Origin: Acidobacteriota bacterium
GTDB taxonomy: Bacteria; Acidobacteriota; Vicinamibacteria; Vicinamibacterales; 2-12-FULL-66-21
Assembly: GCA_013694845.1 (NCBI GenBank)
Contig: JACDBQ010000768.1
Location: forward strand, 1-15,596
Direction of reading: 5' to 3'
Length of the DNA: 15,596 nucleotides
Shown here: positions 7,472 to 13,319 of the stretch, one piece after another
Position numbering within the stretch: position 1 is the stretch's first letter
Layout of the letters: each line of letters begins with the position of its first letter
The notes under the pieces: generated by a model
What the model saw: only the letters and a program-made list of their open reading frames with translations
What the model was told of the DNA's origin: nothing
Databases searched by the model: none
Translations under genes and position numbers: made by a program

Positions 7472-8961
7472 GCCTTTTCCGCGACGATCGCGTAGTCCAT
7501 GTGCGTGAACATGCGGGCGTTCAGTTTCTCGACGTTGACGTTGAACGTTTCGGCCAGGTCGCGCAGTGCCACGTCGGCGCCACTCGGCACCGGAATGGGT
7601 TGAAGGCGGTCCTGCGCCGGAACCGGAGAACGGAACTCGATTGCCACCCGGGTGAAGCCGCTCGCCGTCACCAGGTACTTGAGAGTCTCCGGGTGCAGCG
7701 GCCAGCGGTGGGTGATGTCGCGGAGGTAGCTTTCGAAGAACGCCGTCCAGCAGGCGGGGTTCAGCGTTTCGAGGATCAGGGTGCCGCCGGGCTGAAGCTT
7801 CTCGAAGGCGAGATCCAGGAAGCGGAGCAGGTATGCGGGCTCGAGATGCTCGACGACCTGGGCCGCGAACACGCCGCCGAGTGATTGATCGGGGAGCGGC
7901 GCGAGATACCCGACGGCGTCCGCCTCGGTGACGTCGAGTCCCCGCGCGCGGCAGCCCGCCGCCATCTCGTGATTCAGGTCGATCCCCCGGGCCGGGATGC
8001 CGTGAGCGTTGAGCAGATCGATGAACTCGCCGCGCCCGCAGCCGACATCGAGGACTTCGGGCCGAGCGCCCGCCTCCCCGGAGTCTCCGCGCAACCGCTC
8101 GAAGAAGGGCAGATACGATTCCTGCCGGGCCCGGATGACGCCTTGCGACCCGCGGAACTGGTCCTCGAAGCCGACATACTTATAGGCGTTCAATGCTGGC
8201 CCGAACGCTTCGAGGTTTCGAGGTTCCGGATTGGGAGGCTCGGGGTTCGGAGGGCTCTTGGGCAGGCGAACGTCGGAACCTTGGCCCCCTGGAACCTCGG
8301 ACCCCTGAACAGCCCTCTTGATCGCGACGATCGCCTGTTGCGCGATGCCGATCATGCTGCGCAGCTCTTCGTGCGCTACCGAGAGCGCTGAGGTCCGCGC
8401 CTCGTGGCGATGTTCCCGGGCGGCCAGTGATACGCGGTATTTCGCCTGGGCGTCGACCACGTCGCTGATGGCCGCGTTCAGCACCAGGGCGCCGCCACCG
8501 CTCTGACGATCCTTGGTGTCGACGTACGCGGTGATCTGCTGCAGATACACCATCAGGTGCGCGTGGAATGCACCCAGCGTGTCCACCTGGGCCCGCCAGG
8601 CTGTCGCCGCGTCGAGCGCCCGGCGATGCGCTTCCTTCTGTGCCGCCACGTTGCGGTTGATGTGGTCGACGAGGACGGAGTTGAACGTCAGTTGCCGCTG
8701 CATGTATGGAGCGATCGTCTTCCAGATGAAACCCGCCAACTTCTGCTGCAGCCCCCGGGCAGCCGGGGGCGCCGGAAGGATGTTCCAGGCCGCATTCAAC
8801 GTGGCCAGCTGGTGTTCATCGAGCGGAAGCACCGGTTCCGGCAGGGACGCGCTGCCCGGCAACGCGCGATCGAGCTCGGTGAGTGCTGCGTTGTACGAGT
8901 GGTCCGCCTGGTCGCGGTCGTGCTCGAGGCGCCGAAGCCTGTCTTCGAGCGACTCGGTCAT
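7468..8961 (-). CDS. methyltransferase with long helical/coiled-coil N-terminus
   Basis: A 497-residue product in three parts. Residues 1-30 and about 100-220 are charged, heptad-rich helical stretches. Residues 221-252 are a Pro/Gly/Asn linker (PPNPEPPNPEP). Residues 255-497 form a SAM methyltransferase with VLDVGCGRGEF (303-313), GIDLN (326-330), VFAAQVVEHLEP (364-375) and PGGTLILETLNP (391-402). Proteins of this kind occur in O-antigen and capsule clusters, where they methylate or cap glycans; the coiled coil could act as a spacer or oligomeriser, as in the chain-terminator WbdD, but that is only an analogy. ATG 8961 overlaps the thiG stop as ATGA, and the end overlaps the next methyltransferase start. 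The linker is encoded by repeat-like DNA. Confidence 0.9.
   Translation of the reverse strand: MTESLEDRLRRLEHDRDQADHSYNAALTELDRALPGSASLPEPVLPLDEHQLATLNAAWNILPAPPAARGLQQKLAGFIWKTIAPYMQRQLTFNSVLVDHINRNVAAQKEAHRRALDAATAWRAQVDTLGAFHAHLMVYLQQITAYVDTKDRQSGGGALVLNAAISDVVDAQAKYRVSLAAREHRHEARTSALSVAHEELRSMIGIAQQAIVAIKRAVQGSEVPGGQGSDVRLPKSPPNPEPPNPEPRNLEAFGPALNAYKYVGFEDQFRGSQGVIRARQESYLPFFERLRGDSGEAGARPEVLDVGCGRGEFIDLLNAHGIPARGIDLNHEMAAGCRARGLDVTEADAVGYLAPLPDQSLGGVFAAQVVEHLEPAYLLRFLDLAFEKLQPGGTLILETLNPACWTAFFESYLRDITHRWPLHPETLKYLVTASGFTRVAIEFRSPVPAQDRLQPIPVPSGADVALRDLAETFNVNVEKLNARMFTHMDYAIVAEKA
8206..8305 (-). repeat. repeat-like DNA encoding the interdomain linker
   Basis: On the minus strand this stretch holds two imperfect repeats. 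One is a unit of about 15-16 bases starting GTTC(C)AGGGG, in 2.5 copies around 8305-8268. The other is a run of 7-8 base units resembling CCGAACC (CCGAACC, CCGAGCC, CCGGAACC, TCGAAACC) around 8250-8206. Both stay in frame and give the PPNPEPPNPEP linker between coiled coil and catalytic domain. The pattern resembles the junction repeats elsewhere in the window. Confidence 0.55.
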
Positions 8962-9752
8962 CTGGGGTTCGGGACGGTGCCGATCAAACCCCGGATCGGG
9001 CTGCTGGGGGAGGCGAACTCACGGCGCGGAATCCGTCCGGCGAGAAACGCCATCCTGCCGGCTTCGACCGACAGCTTCATCGCACCGGCCATGACGACCG
9101 GGTCCTGCGCAAGCGCGATCGCGGTGTTCATCAACACACCGTCTACGCCGAGCTCCATGGCCACGGCTGCGTCGGAAGCCGTGCCGACCCCCGCGTCCAC
9201 GATGACGGGCACGCCGGCCTGCGCCGTGATGATCCGGATGTTGTTCGGGTTCTGAATGCCGAGGCCCGAGCCGATGGGTGCGCCAAGCGGCATCACGGCC
9301 GCCGCCCCCGCCTCTTCCAGCCTGCGACAGACAACCGGATCGTCATTGATGTAGGGCAGCACGACGAATCCCTCGCTCACGAGCACGCGGGTGGCCTCCA
9401 GAAGCGCGATGTTGTCGGGGAACAGCGTGTGCTCGTCGCCGATCACTTCGAGCTTCACCCAGTTCGACAGGCCCACCTCGCGTCCAAGGCGCGCGGTACG
9501 GATCGCTTCGTCGGCGGTGTAGCACCCAGCCGTGTTCGGCAGGATGAAGATGCGCGGCTGGTCGATGTAGGCGATCAGCGATTCGGCTGACGTATCGGCC
9601 AGGTTCACGCGCCGCACCGCCACGGTGACCATGTCGACCCCCGCGGCCCGGTGCGCGTCGGCCATGATCGCGTGCGACGGGTACTTGCCGGTCCCCACGA
9701 TCAGCCGTGACCCAAACGTTCTGCCTGCAATCACCAGGGGATCAGAGTTCAT
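8958..9752 (-). CDS. thiG: thiazole synthase ThiG
   Basis: A 264-residue (beta/alpha)8-barrel protein matching ThiG along its whole length: FGSRLIVGTGKY (13-24), VTVAVRRVN (42-50), NTAGCYTADEA (73-83), WVKLEVIGD (98-106) with Lys100 as the presumed Schiff-base lysine, LPYINDDPVV (about 136-145), MPLGAPIGSGLGI and VPVIVDAGVGTASDA. ThiG joins deoxyxylulose 5-phosphate, dehydroglycine and sulfur from ThiS thiocarboxylate to make the thiazole of thiamine. ATG 9752 lies inside the end of the extended thiS frame (11-base overlap) and has no Shine-Dalgarno; the heptamer array occupies the upstream space. The gene ends in an ATGA overlap with a methyltransferase gene, an unusual partner for thiG. Confidence 0.97.
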   Translation of the reverse strand: MNSDPLVIAGRTFGSRLIVGTGKYPSHAIMADAHRAAGVDMVTVAVRRVNLADTSAESLIAYIDQPRIFILPNTAGCYTADEAIRTARLGREVGLSNWVKLEVIGDEHTLFPDNIALLEATRVLVSEGFVVLPYINDDPVVCRRLEEAGAAAVMPLGAPIGSGLGIQNPNNIRIITAQAGVPVIVDAGVGTASDAAVAMELGVDGVLMNTAIALAQDPVVMAGAMKLSVEAGRMAFLAGRIPRREFASPSSPIRGLIGTVPNPR

Positions 9753-10062
9753 AGAAATTACGTGCGAGTCTAAACGTGCGATGTGCGATGTGCGATGTGC
9801 GATGTGCGATGTGCGACGTGCGACGTGCGACGTGCGATGTGCGACGTGCGATGTGCGACGTATAGCCGCCGCCGACGAAGTTCACGATTTCGACTTCGTC
9901 GCCATCACTGACGACGGTTGATGGGTAAGCATCGCGTTTGATCACCACGAGGTTGTGTTCAACGGCGACCTGCCGGGGATCGATGTCGAGGGCGGCCAGC
10001 AGGGCACTAATGGAGACGGGACCCGTCACTTCGCGGGTCTCGCCGTTGAGTCGTATCGTCAA
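9742..10062 (-). CDS. thiS: sulfur carrier protein ThiS with abnormal 40-residue C-terminal extension
   Basis: Residues 1-66 are a normal ThiS: MTIRLNGE, an LLAALDI segment, VAVEHNLVVIKRD and GDEVEIVNFVGGG (54-66). ThiS is a ubiquitin-like sulfur carrier whose C-terminal glycine must be free to be adenylated and thiocarboxylated for ThiG. Here the frame does not stop after GGG but continues with Tyr67 (TAT, 9864-9862) into a basic tail, residues 67-106, mostly made of TSHIARR-type repeats encoded by the heptamer array. A single base change at 9862 would restore a stop right after the glycines. The start is TTG at 10062, in a TTGA overlap with the preceding glycosyltransferase and preceded by GGGG about 8 bases upstream. 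The stop lies inside thiG. Either the tail is cleaved off, the gene is damaged, or position 9862 is a sequence error. Confidence 0.9.
   Translation of the reverse strand: MTIRLNGETREVTGPVSISALLAALDIDPRQVAVEHNLVVIKRDAYPSTVVSDGDEVEIVNFVGGGYTSHIARRTSHVARRTSHIAHRTSHIAHRTFRLARNFYEL
9760..9857. repeat. tandem heptanucleotide array, unit A[C/T]GTGCG
   Basis: Twelve uninterrupted 7-bp units fill 9774-9857; seven read ATGTGCG and five ACGTGCG, varying only at the second base. Two units further left in the same phase comprise one intact copy (9760-9766) and one decayed copy (9767-9773). The array spans the end of the thiS frame and reaches to within 7 bases of the thiG start codon. Because 7 is not a multiple of 3, three units are needed to return to frame, giving a 7-residue peptide repeat (TSHIAHR-like) in the thiS frame on the minus strand. 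It resembles the heptameric STRR repeats described in filamentous cyanobacteria, though the genomic context here is not cyanobacterial. Confidence 0.95.
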
Positions 10063-11456
10063 ATTCTACCCCACACGTTCGGCGCGAGACCGAAGGGCCT
10101 GAGCAGTTCGTCGAGCCGTTCGGTGCCGGTCGCGCCAAGGTGAGGTGGAGCCTCGAGCCGGGGGACCGGAGAGGCGATCGCCGAGGCGATCACGCGTCGG
10201 TAATCCCGGACCATGCGTTCGGGCGAATGTTCCCGATCCCAGTAGACGACCGCTGCCCGGGCCAGTCGAGCTCGGAGATCCGCGTCTGACGCGAGGCGGC
10301 GCATGGCGAGCCACAGCGAATGATCTTCGTCCAGGATGTCGATGCAGACCGTCACAGGATCGGGCGGATCACCCATCGTCGAGGCTGCGTGCCCTACCGT
10401 CCAGGTTCGCGGGTCCAGGGCGGGAACGTCGGCCATGTGAGACAGGTCGGTGGTGATCGTCGGGCGGCCAGCCGCCAACGCTCGCAGCCACGGGCCGGAC
10501 ACTTCACCTGCGCTCGGCCATCGCAGGTTGATGGATACATCGCACGCCGCAATGTAGTCCGTGAATGCCGCATCCGTCTCGACATACCCGATCACCGTGA
10601 TACGGCCGCCGATTCCGAGCCGGGCGATGTCGTCGGCCACCTGGTAGTGATCCGCCGGCGCGCCCACGAGCAGGAGGTGTGCGACCCGGTGAGAGGCCAG
10701 CAACGCGGCGAAGGCCTCGAGGATCTGGCGCACGCGCTTCTCGGGCGTCAGCCCTCCGAAGACACCGAACACGATGTCGCGCGGATCGATGCCGTGTCGC
10801 GCACGTACTCGAGCGGATGCCGAGGCCATCCGTTTGCCGGAGATTCGTTCACCATGCCCGAGGCCCAGGGTTTCGATCACCGCTTCCGGTGATTCCGCGC
10901 GCAGCATTGCACCCACCAGCGGCGCATGAACGGCGGTCACCCGAGAGGCCCCGGTGATCAGGCGGGTCATGGGCCACCAATAATAGAGGTGGTTGTCGAA
11001 CCCTGCGATCGCGAGCTCGGCGAGATCGGGCGACGTCGCCGGCTGCGCCGCGGCAAACTCAGCGCGGTAGTCGTCCGCACGCTTCAGACGCAGCAACGCG
11101 GCCGCGCGTGCGTGGTGCAGATGGCGATCATGCAGCACCGCCAGGCCGGGATATCGGAACAGGTAGGGCCACAGGAAGTCGTGCGATGACGAGTTACCCA
11201 CCTGGAAGACGGTCAGGTCATAGGGTCGCGCCTGCTGACGCCAGACGAAGTCGTGTGCCGAGCGCAGGATTCCCCCGCCCGGGCTATCGGCCGTGCGGGC
11301 ATCCTGCCGGGGCGTTTTGGCGGCGGCAGCGATCGGCTCGTCCACGAAGACATCGATCTCATGGATGTTCCGAAGCGCCGCCACGAGCTCGGCGCTGTAG
11401 ACGGCCACGCCGGTGCGAGCTGGGGGCATCGGGCTGAACCACGCGAGTCGGGCCAC
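10059..11456 (-). CDS. GT4-type glycosyltransferase
   Basis: A 465-residue GT-B glycosyltransferase. The N-terminus reads ARLAWFSPMPPARTGVAVYS, the usual acceptor-domain start with its Ser/Gly turn, followed by AVLHDRHLHH (106-115). The donor domain has FGVFGGLTPEKR (230-241), HLLLVGAP (260-267), GYVETDAAF (290-298) and RWPSAGEVSGPWLRALAAG (312-330) with the GE and following Leu-rich helix typical of GT4. Its role would be sugar transfer to a surface or lipid-linked glycan; specificity is unknown. The start is GTG at 11456, with a -10-like TAGAAT only 6 bases upstream, so a leaderless mRNA is possible. It is the first gene of the operon GT-thiS-thiG-methyltransferase-methyltransferase and is divergent from nuoA. 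Confidence 0.92.
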   Translation of the reverse strand: MARLAWFSPMPPARTGVAVYSAELVAALRNIHEIDVFVDEPIAAAAKTPRQDARTADSPGGGILRSAHDFVWRQQARPYDLTVFQVGNSSSHDFLWPYLFRYPGLAVLHDRHLHHARAAALLRLKRADDYRAEFAAAQPATSPDLAELAIAGFDNHLYYWWPMTRLITGASRVTAVHAPLVGAMLRAESPEAVIETLGLGHGERISGKRMASASARVRARHGIDPRDIVFGVFGGLTPEKRVRQILEAFAALLASHRVAHLLLVGAPADHYQVADDIARLGIGGRITVIGYVETDAAFTDYIAACDVSINLRWPSAGEVSGPWLRALAAGRPTITTDLSHMADVPALDPRTWTVGHAASTMGDPPDPVTVCIDILDEDHSLWLAMRRLASDADLRARLARAAVVYWDREHSPERMVRDYRRVIASAIASPVPRLEAPPHLGATGTERLDELLRPFGLAPNVWGRI

Positions 11457-11462
11457 GTGCTC

Positions 11463-11468
11463 ATTCTA
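11463..11468 (-). promoter_or_regulatory. -10-like box TAGAAT for the GT-thiSG-methyltransferase operon
   Basis: Read on the minus strand, TAGAAT (5/6 match to TATAAT) lies 6 bases before the GTG start at 11456, so transcription would begin at or beside the start codon. No -35 hexamer is visible at 16-18 bases, which weakens the call. In the rest of the 175-bp gap to nuoA I saw a T7 run near 11579-11585 and an A6 run near 11600-11605 but no convincing nuoA promoter. Confidence 0.3.
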
Positions 11469-11624
11469 CGGGTACGACTGGTATGGCAGAGTCTCGGCAC
11501 CGTGATAGCATTCGGTGGATGGGACGGCTGCGGTGACCGCGGCACGCCCTCACGCGTCGGGCTGGTGCCAGGCGCGCTTTTTTTGGCTGCTCCTTGCGAA
11601 AAAATTCACAAGCGGGCAGCGCGC

Positions 11625-11628
11625 AGGA
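11625..11628 (+). promoter_or_regulatory. ribosome binding site deciding the nuoA start
   Basis: AGGA lies 3 bases before ATG 11632. It is short-spaced, but it is the only purine-rich site near a start that gives a NuoA of normal length; the frame itself is open further upstream to 11515. Confidence 0.45.
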
Positions 11629-11631
11629 CAC

Positions 11632-11997
11632 ATGCACGGCTGGGTTCCCATCCTTATCATGATCGGGCTCGGCGCCGGGTTCGGAGCGTTCAACATCGTG
11701 CTCTCCCACCTGGTCGGCCCGAAGAAACCGACGCCCGAAAAGCTCGCGCCATACGAGTGCGGCATGCCGCCGGTCGGCGACGCGCGCGAACGGCACCCGG
11801 TCAAGTTCTACCTGGTGGCGATGATCTTCCTGCTGTTCGACATCGAGGTGGCCTTTCTTTACCCCTTCGCGATGGCGTTGCGCGAGTTGGGGTGGACCGG
11901 CTTCGTTCAGATTCTCGTGTTCTTCCTGCTCCTCACCGGCGGGTACGTCTATGTCTGGCGCAAGGGTGTGCTCGACTGGGGACATGAGAGGGTCTAA
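11632..11997 (+). CDS. nuoA: NADH-quinone oxidoreductase subunit A
   Basis: A 121-residue membrane subunit from ATG 11632, the normal NuoA size. Three hydrophobic helices are visible (around 3-25, 60-82 and 88-110). The family signature follows: KLAPYECGMPP, then HPVKFYLVAMIFLLFDIEVAFLYPFA, which includes the conserved FDIE acidic pair in the second helix. NuoA helps to form the quinone-site/membrane interface of complex I. The open frame extends upstream to 11515, but that would add 39 residues unlike any NuoA and lacks a ribosome site. It is the first gene of the nuo operon; the 175 bp upstream separates it from the divergent glycosyltransferase. Confidence 0.96.
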   Translation: MHGWVPILIMIGLGAGFGAFNIVLSHLVGPKKPTPEKLAPYECGMPPVGDARERHPVKFYLVAMIFLLFDIEVAFLYPFAMALRELGWTGFVQILVFFLLLTGGYVYVWRKGVLDWGHERV

Positions 11998-11998
11998 T

Positions 11999-12033
11999 GG
12001 ATTGCGGATGAGGGATGAGGGATTGGGGATTGA
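11999..12033. repeat. degenerate heptamer repeats between nuoA and nuoB
   Basis: Five consecutive 7-bp units start with GGAT: GGATTGC, GGATGAG, GGATGAG, GGATTGG, GGATTGA. They fill most of the 42-base nuoA-nuoB gap. The last two create GGGGA (12025-12029), 10 bases before the nuoB ATG, which could serve as its ribosome site. The word differs from that of the thiS array but the 7-base period is the same. Confidence 0.75.
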
Positions 12034-12039
12034 ACACTG

Positions 12040-12504
12040 ATGGCTGATTTCGAAATCCCGGTATTGACCACGAGCGTCGAGAAGATGGTGCAGTGGGCGC
12101 GTCGGTCGTCGATCTGGCCGGTCACGTTCGGGCTGGCGTGCTGCGCGATCGAGATGATGGCGATGAGCGCGGGGCGGTATGATGTCGCGCGCTTCGGCGC
12201 CGAGGTGTTTCGCGGCTCGCCGCGGCAGTCGGACCTGATGATCGTCGCCGGCCGGTTGTCCCGCAAGATGGCGCCGGTTCTTCGCCGCATCTACGACCAG
12301 ATGCCCGAGCCCAAATACGTGATCTCGATGGGCGCCTGTGCCTCGGTCGGCGGGGTGTTCGACAACTACGCGATCGTGCAGGGTGTGGACCAGGTGGTGC
12401 CGGTCGACGTCTTCGTCCCGGGCTGCCCTCCCCGCCCCGAATCTCTAATCTACGGCATCGTGCAACTCCAGAGAAAGATCGACCAGATGAAGATGTCGGC
12501 GTGA
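12040..12504 (+). CDS. nuoB: NADH-quinone oxidoreductase subunit B
   Basis: A 154-residue NuoB with all ligands of the terminal [4Fe-4S] cluster N2: the adjacent Cys34-Cys35 in GLACCAIEMM, Cys100 in GACAS and Cys129 in PGCPPRPE. The SGRYDVARFGAEVFR-type region and GRLSRKMAP (71-79) are also typical; the former reads SAGRYDVARFGAE here. NuoB sits at the foot of the peripheral arm beside NuoD and hands electrons to quinone. Start ATG 12040 is 42 bases after nuoA, with the heptamer repeat in between. It is followed by an unusually long 225-bp gap before nuoC. Confidence 0.98.
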   Translation: MADFEIPVLTTSVEKMVQWARRSSIWPVTFGLACCAIEMMAMSAGRYDVARFGAEVFRGSPRQSDLMIVAGRLSRKMAPVLRRIYDQMPEPKYVISMGACASVGGVFDNYAIVQGVDQVVPVDVFVPGCPPRPESLIYGIVQLQRKIDQMKMSA

Positions 12505-12559
12505 GGGAAAGCCCCGGAGTCAACCGCCCGAGCGAGGCCGAATGGCCGAGGGAGCGCGA

Positions 12560-12577
12560 GCGGGGGTGGGGCCCCGC
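12560..12577 (+). other. GC-rich hairpin after nuoB
   Basis: GCGGGG (12560-12565) pairs with CCCCGC (12572-12577) around a 6-base loop. Just upstream, GGCC-GAAT-GGCC (about 12537-12548) is a second small inverted repeat. There is no T-run, so it is not a classic terminator; an mRNA-stability or attenuation element between nuoB and nuoC is possible. The 12505-12729 gap holds no convincing gene. Confidence 0.4.
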
Positions 12578-12595
12578 GAGCATTGAGGAATGAAG

Positions 12596-12681
12596 CGATG
12601 ACCACGAAGGAACCGATGACCACAAGGACGAGCACACAATATGTTCTTCGTGATCGTCGTGCTCTGGGCGGGCTTCGTGAT
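12596..12681. repeat. ACCACGAAG-type direct and inverted repeats in the nuoB-nuoC gap
   Basis: An 18-bp unit beginning CGATGACCAC occurs twice in tandem with small differences (12596-12613, 12614-12631). CACGAAG (12603-12609) is matched by its exact complement CTTCGTG at 12646-12652 and again at 12673-12679, where the longer word CTTCGTGAT (12646-12654 and 12673-12681) is itself duplicated 27 bases apart. The stretch can fold on itself. It is likely a dispersed intergenic repeat rather than coding DNA. Confidence 0.5.
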
Positions 12682-12729
12682 GAAGACCGTGCCGTGTTCA
12701 TCGGGTAGTCAGCTGCCGACTGAATCTCT

Positions 12730-13281
12730 ATGTTCGAACTCCTGGAACAGAATCTCCCGGCCGGATCCTTCGAGCCCGTCCACGCGGCCGATGGGATGCC
12801 CACCGTGTACCTGTCGCGAGAGGGTCTCGTCGGGACGCTGCAGGCGCTGCGAGACACCCCCGAACTGCGCTACGCGTTCCTGGCGGACATCACGTGCGTC
12901 GATTACTATCCGCGCGAGCCTCGCTACGAAGTGATCTACCTCCTGGCGAGCCTCGGGAGTGACGGCTTCGGCGAGACCCCGAAACGGCTGCGCGTCAAGG
13001 TCCGCGTACCGGGGGTGGACCCGTCCGTGCCGACGATCACCGGCCTGTGGAAGGCGGCGGACTGGGCGGAGCGTGAGTTGTGGGACATGTTCGGTCTCCG
13101 CGTCGATGGTCACGCGGATCTGCGCCGCATCCTGATGCCGGACGACTGGGAGGGGCACCCGGGGCGCCGTGACTACCCGGTGCAGATCAAGGAGCCGGTC
13201 AAGGTCTACGAACCCCTCCAGGTAACGGAAGATGAGTTCGTGGCCAGCATCCAGGCGTCGCGCGACCGGTCCAAGCGGTGA
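12730..13281 (+). CDS. nuoC: NADH-quinone oxidoreductase subunit C
   Basis: A 183-residue NuoC (30 kDa subunit). The signature ERELWDMFGLRVDGH (114-128), continuing to LRRILMPDDWEGHP (131-144) and RRDYP (146-150), is clear, preceded by ITCVDYYP (54-61) in the ferredoxin-like N-terminal fold. It is a separate protein here, not fused to NuoD. An in-frame TGA 9 bases upstream fixes ATG 12730 as the first possible ATG; no Shine-Dalgarno is evident. The stop is TGATG, followed 37 bases later by the gmhA-like gene. Confidence 0.97.
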   Translation: MFELLEQNLPAGSFEPVHAADGMPTVYLSREGLVGTLQALRDTPELRYAFLADITCVDYYPREPRYEVIYLLASLGSDGFGETPKRLRVKVRVPGVDPSVPTITGLWKAADWAERELWDMFGLRVDGHADLRRILMPDDWEGHPGRRDYPVQIKEPVKVYEPLQVTEDEFVASIQASRDRSKR

Positions 13282-13319
13282 TGGGCCACGGTTCAACCCG
13301 GTTCAACCCGGAACTGTGA
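13281..13319 (+). other. 12-codon reading frame linking nuoC to gmhA by TGATG overlaps
   Basis: The nuoC stop overlaps an ATG (TGATG, 13279-13283) that opens a 12-codon frame; its stop TGA (13317-13319) overlaps the gmhA ATG, again as TGATG. It may let ribosomes terminate and reinitiate across the gap. Whether it is translated is unknown and chance is possible. Confidence 0.25.
13291..13310. repeat. 10-bp tandem duplicate GTTCAACCCG
   Basis: Two exact head-to-tail copies lie in the 37-bp gap between nuoC and the gmhA-like gene. This is short, but it is in line with other small tandem repeats at junctions in this window. Confidence 0.7.

Noticed and set aside
6674..7495. A 273-codon plus-strand frame opposite the last methyltransferase gene
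   Set aside because: It is antisense to a gene with clear SAM-binding motifs, and its product shows only Arg/Glu/Val-rich shadow composition.
9760..9857. Possible CRISPR array
   Set aside because: The units are 7 bp and directly adjacent without spacers, and no cas genes are near.
11570..11590. GC-rich stretch followed by a T-run before nuoA as a terminator
   Set aside because: The only stem found is CTGG/CCAG with a 2-base loop, too small to be stable, and no plus-strand gene ends upstream.
11515..11631. Upstream extension of nuoA to ATG 11515
   Set aside because: It adds 39 residues unlike NuoA N-termini, whereas ATG 11632 has AGGA just upstream and gives normal length.
12598..12710. Small frame starting MTTKEPMTTRT in the nuoB-nuoC gap
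   Set aside because: It has no ribosome site, is built from the tandem 18-mer repeat, and resembles no family I know.
12641..12934. Open frame beginning MFFVIVVLWAGFVMK, resembling a small membrane protein
   Set aside because: The hydrophobic start is the reverse reading of the CACGAAG/CTTCGTG repeats, and the rest overlaps nuoC in another frame.
13232..13318. Upstream extension of the gmhA-like gene to 13232
   Set aside because: It lies within the nuoC coding region in another frame and is not SIS-domain-like.
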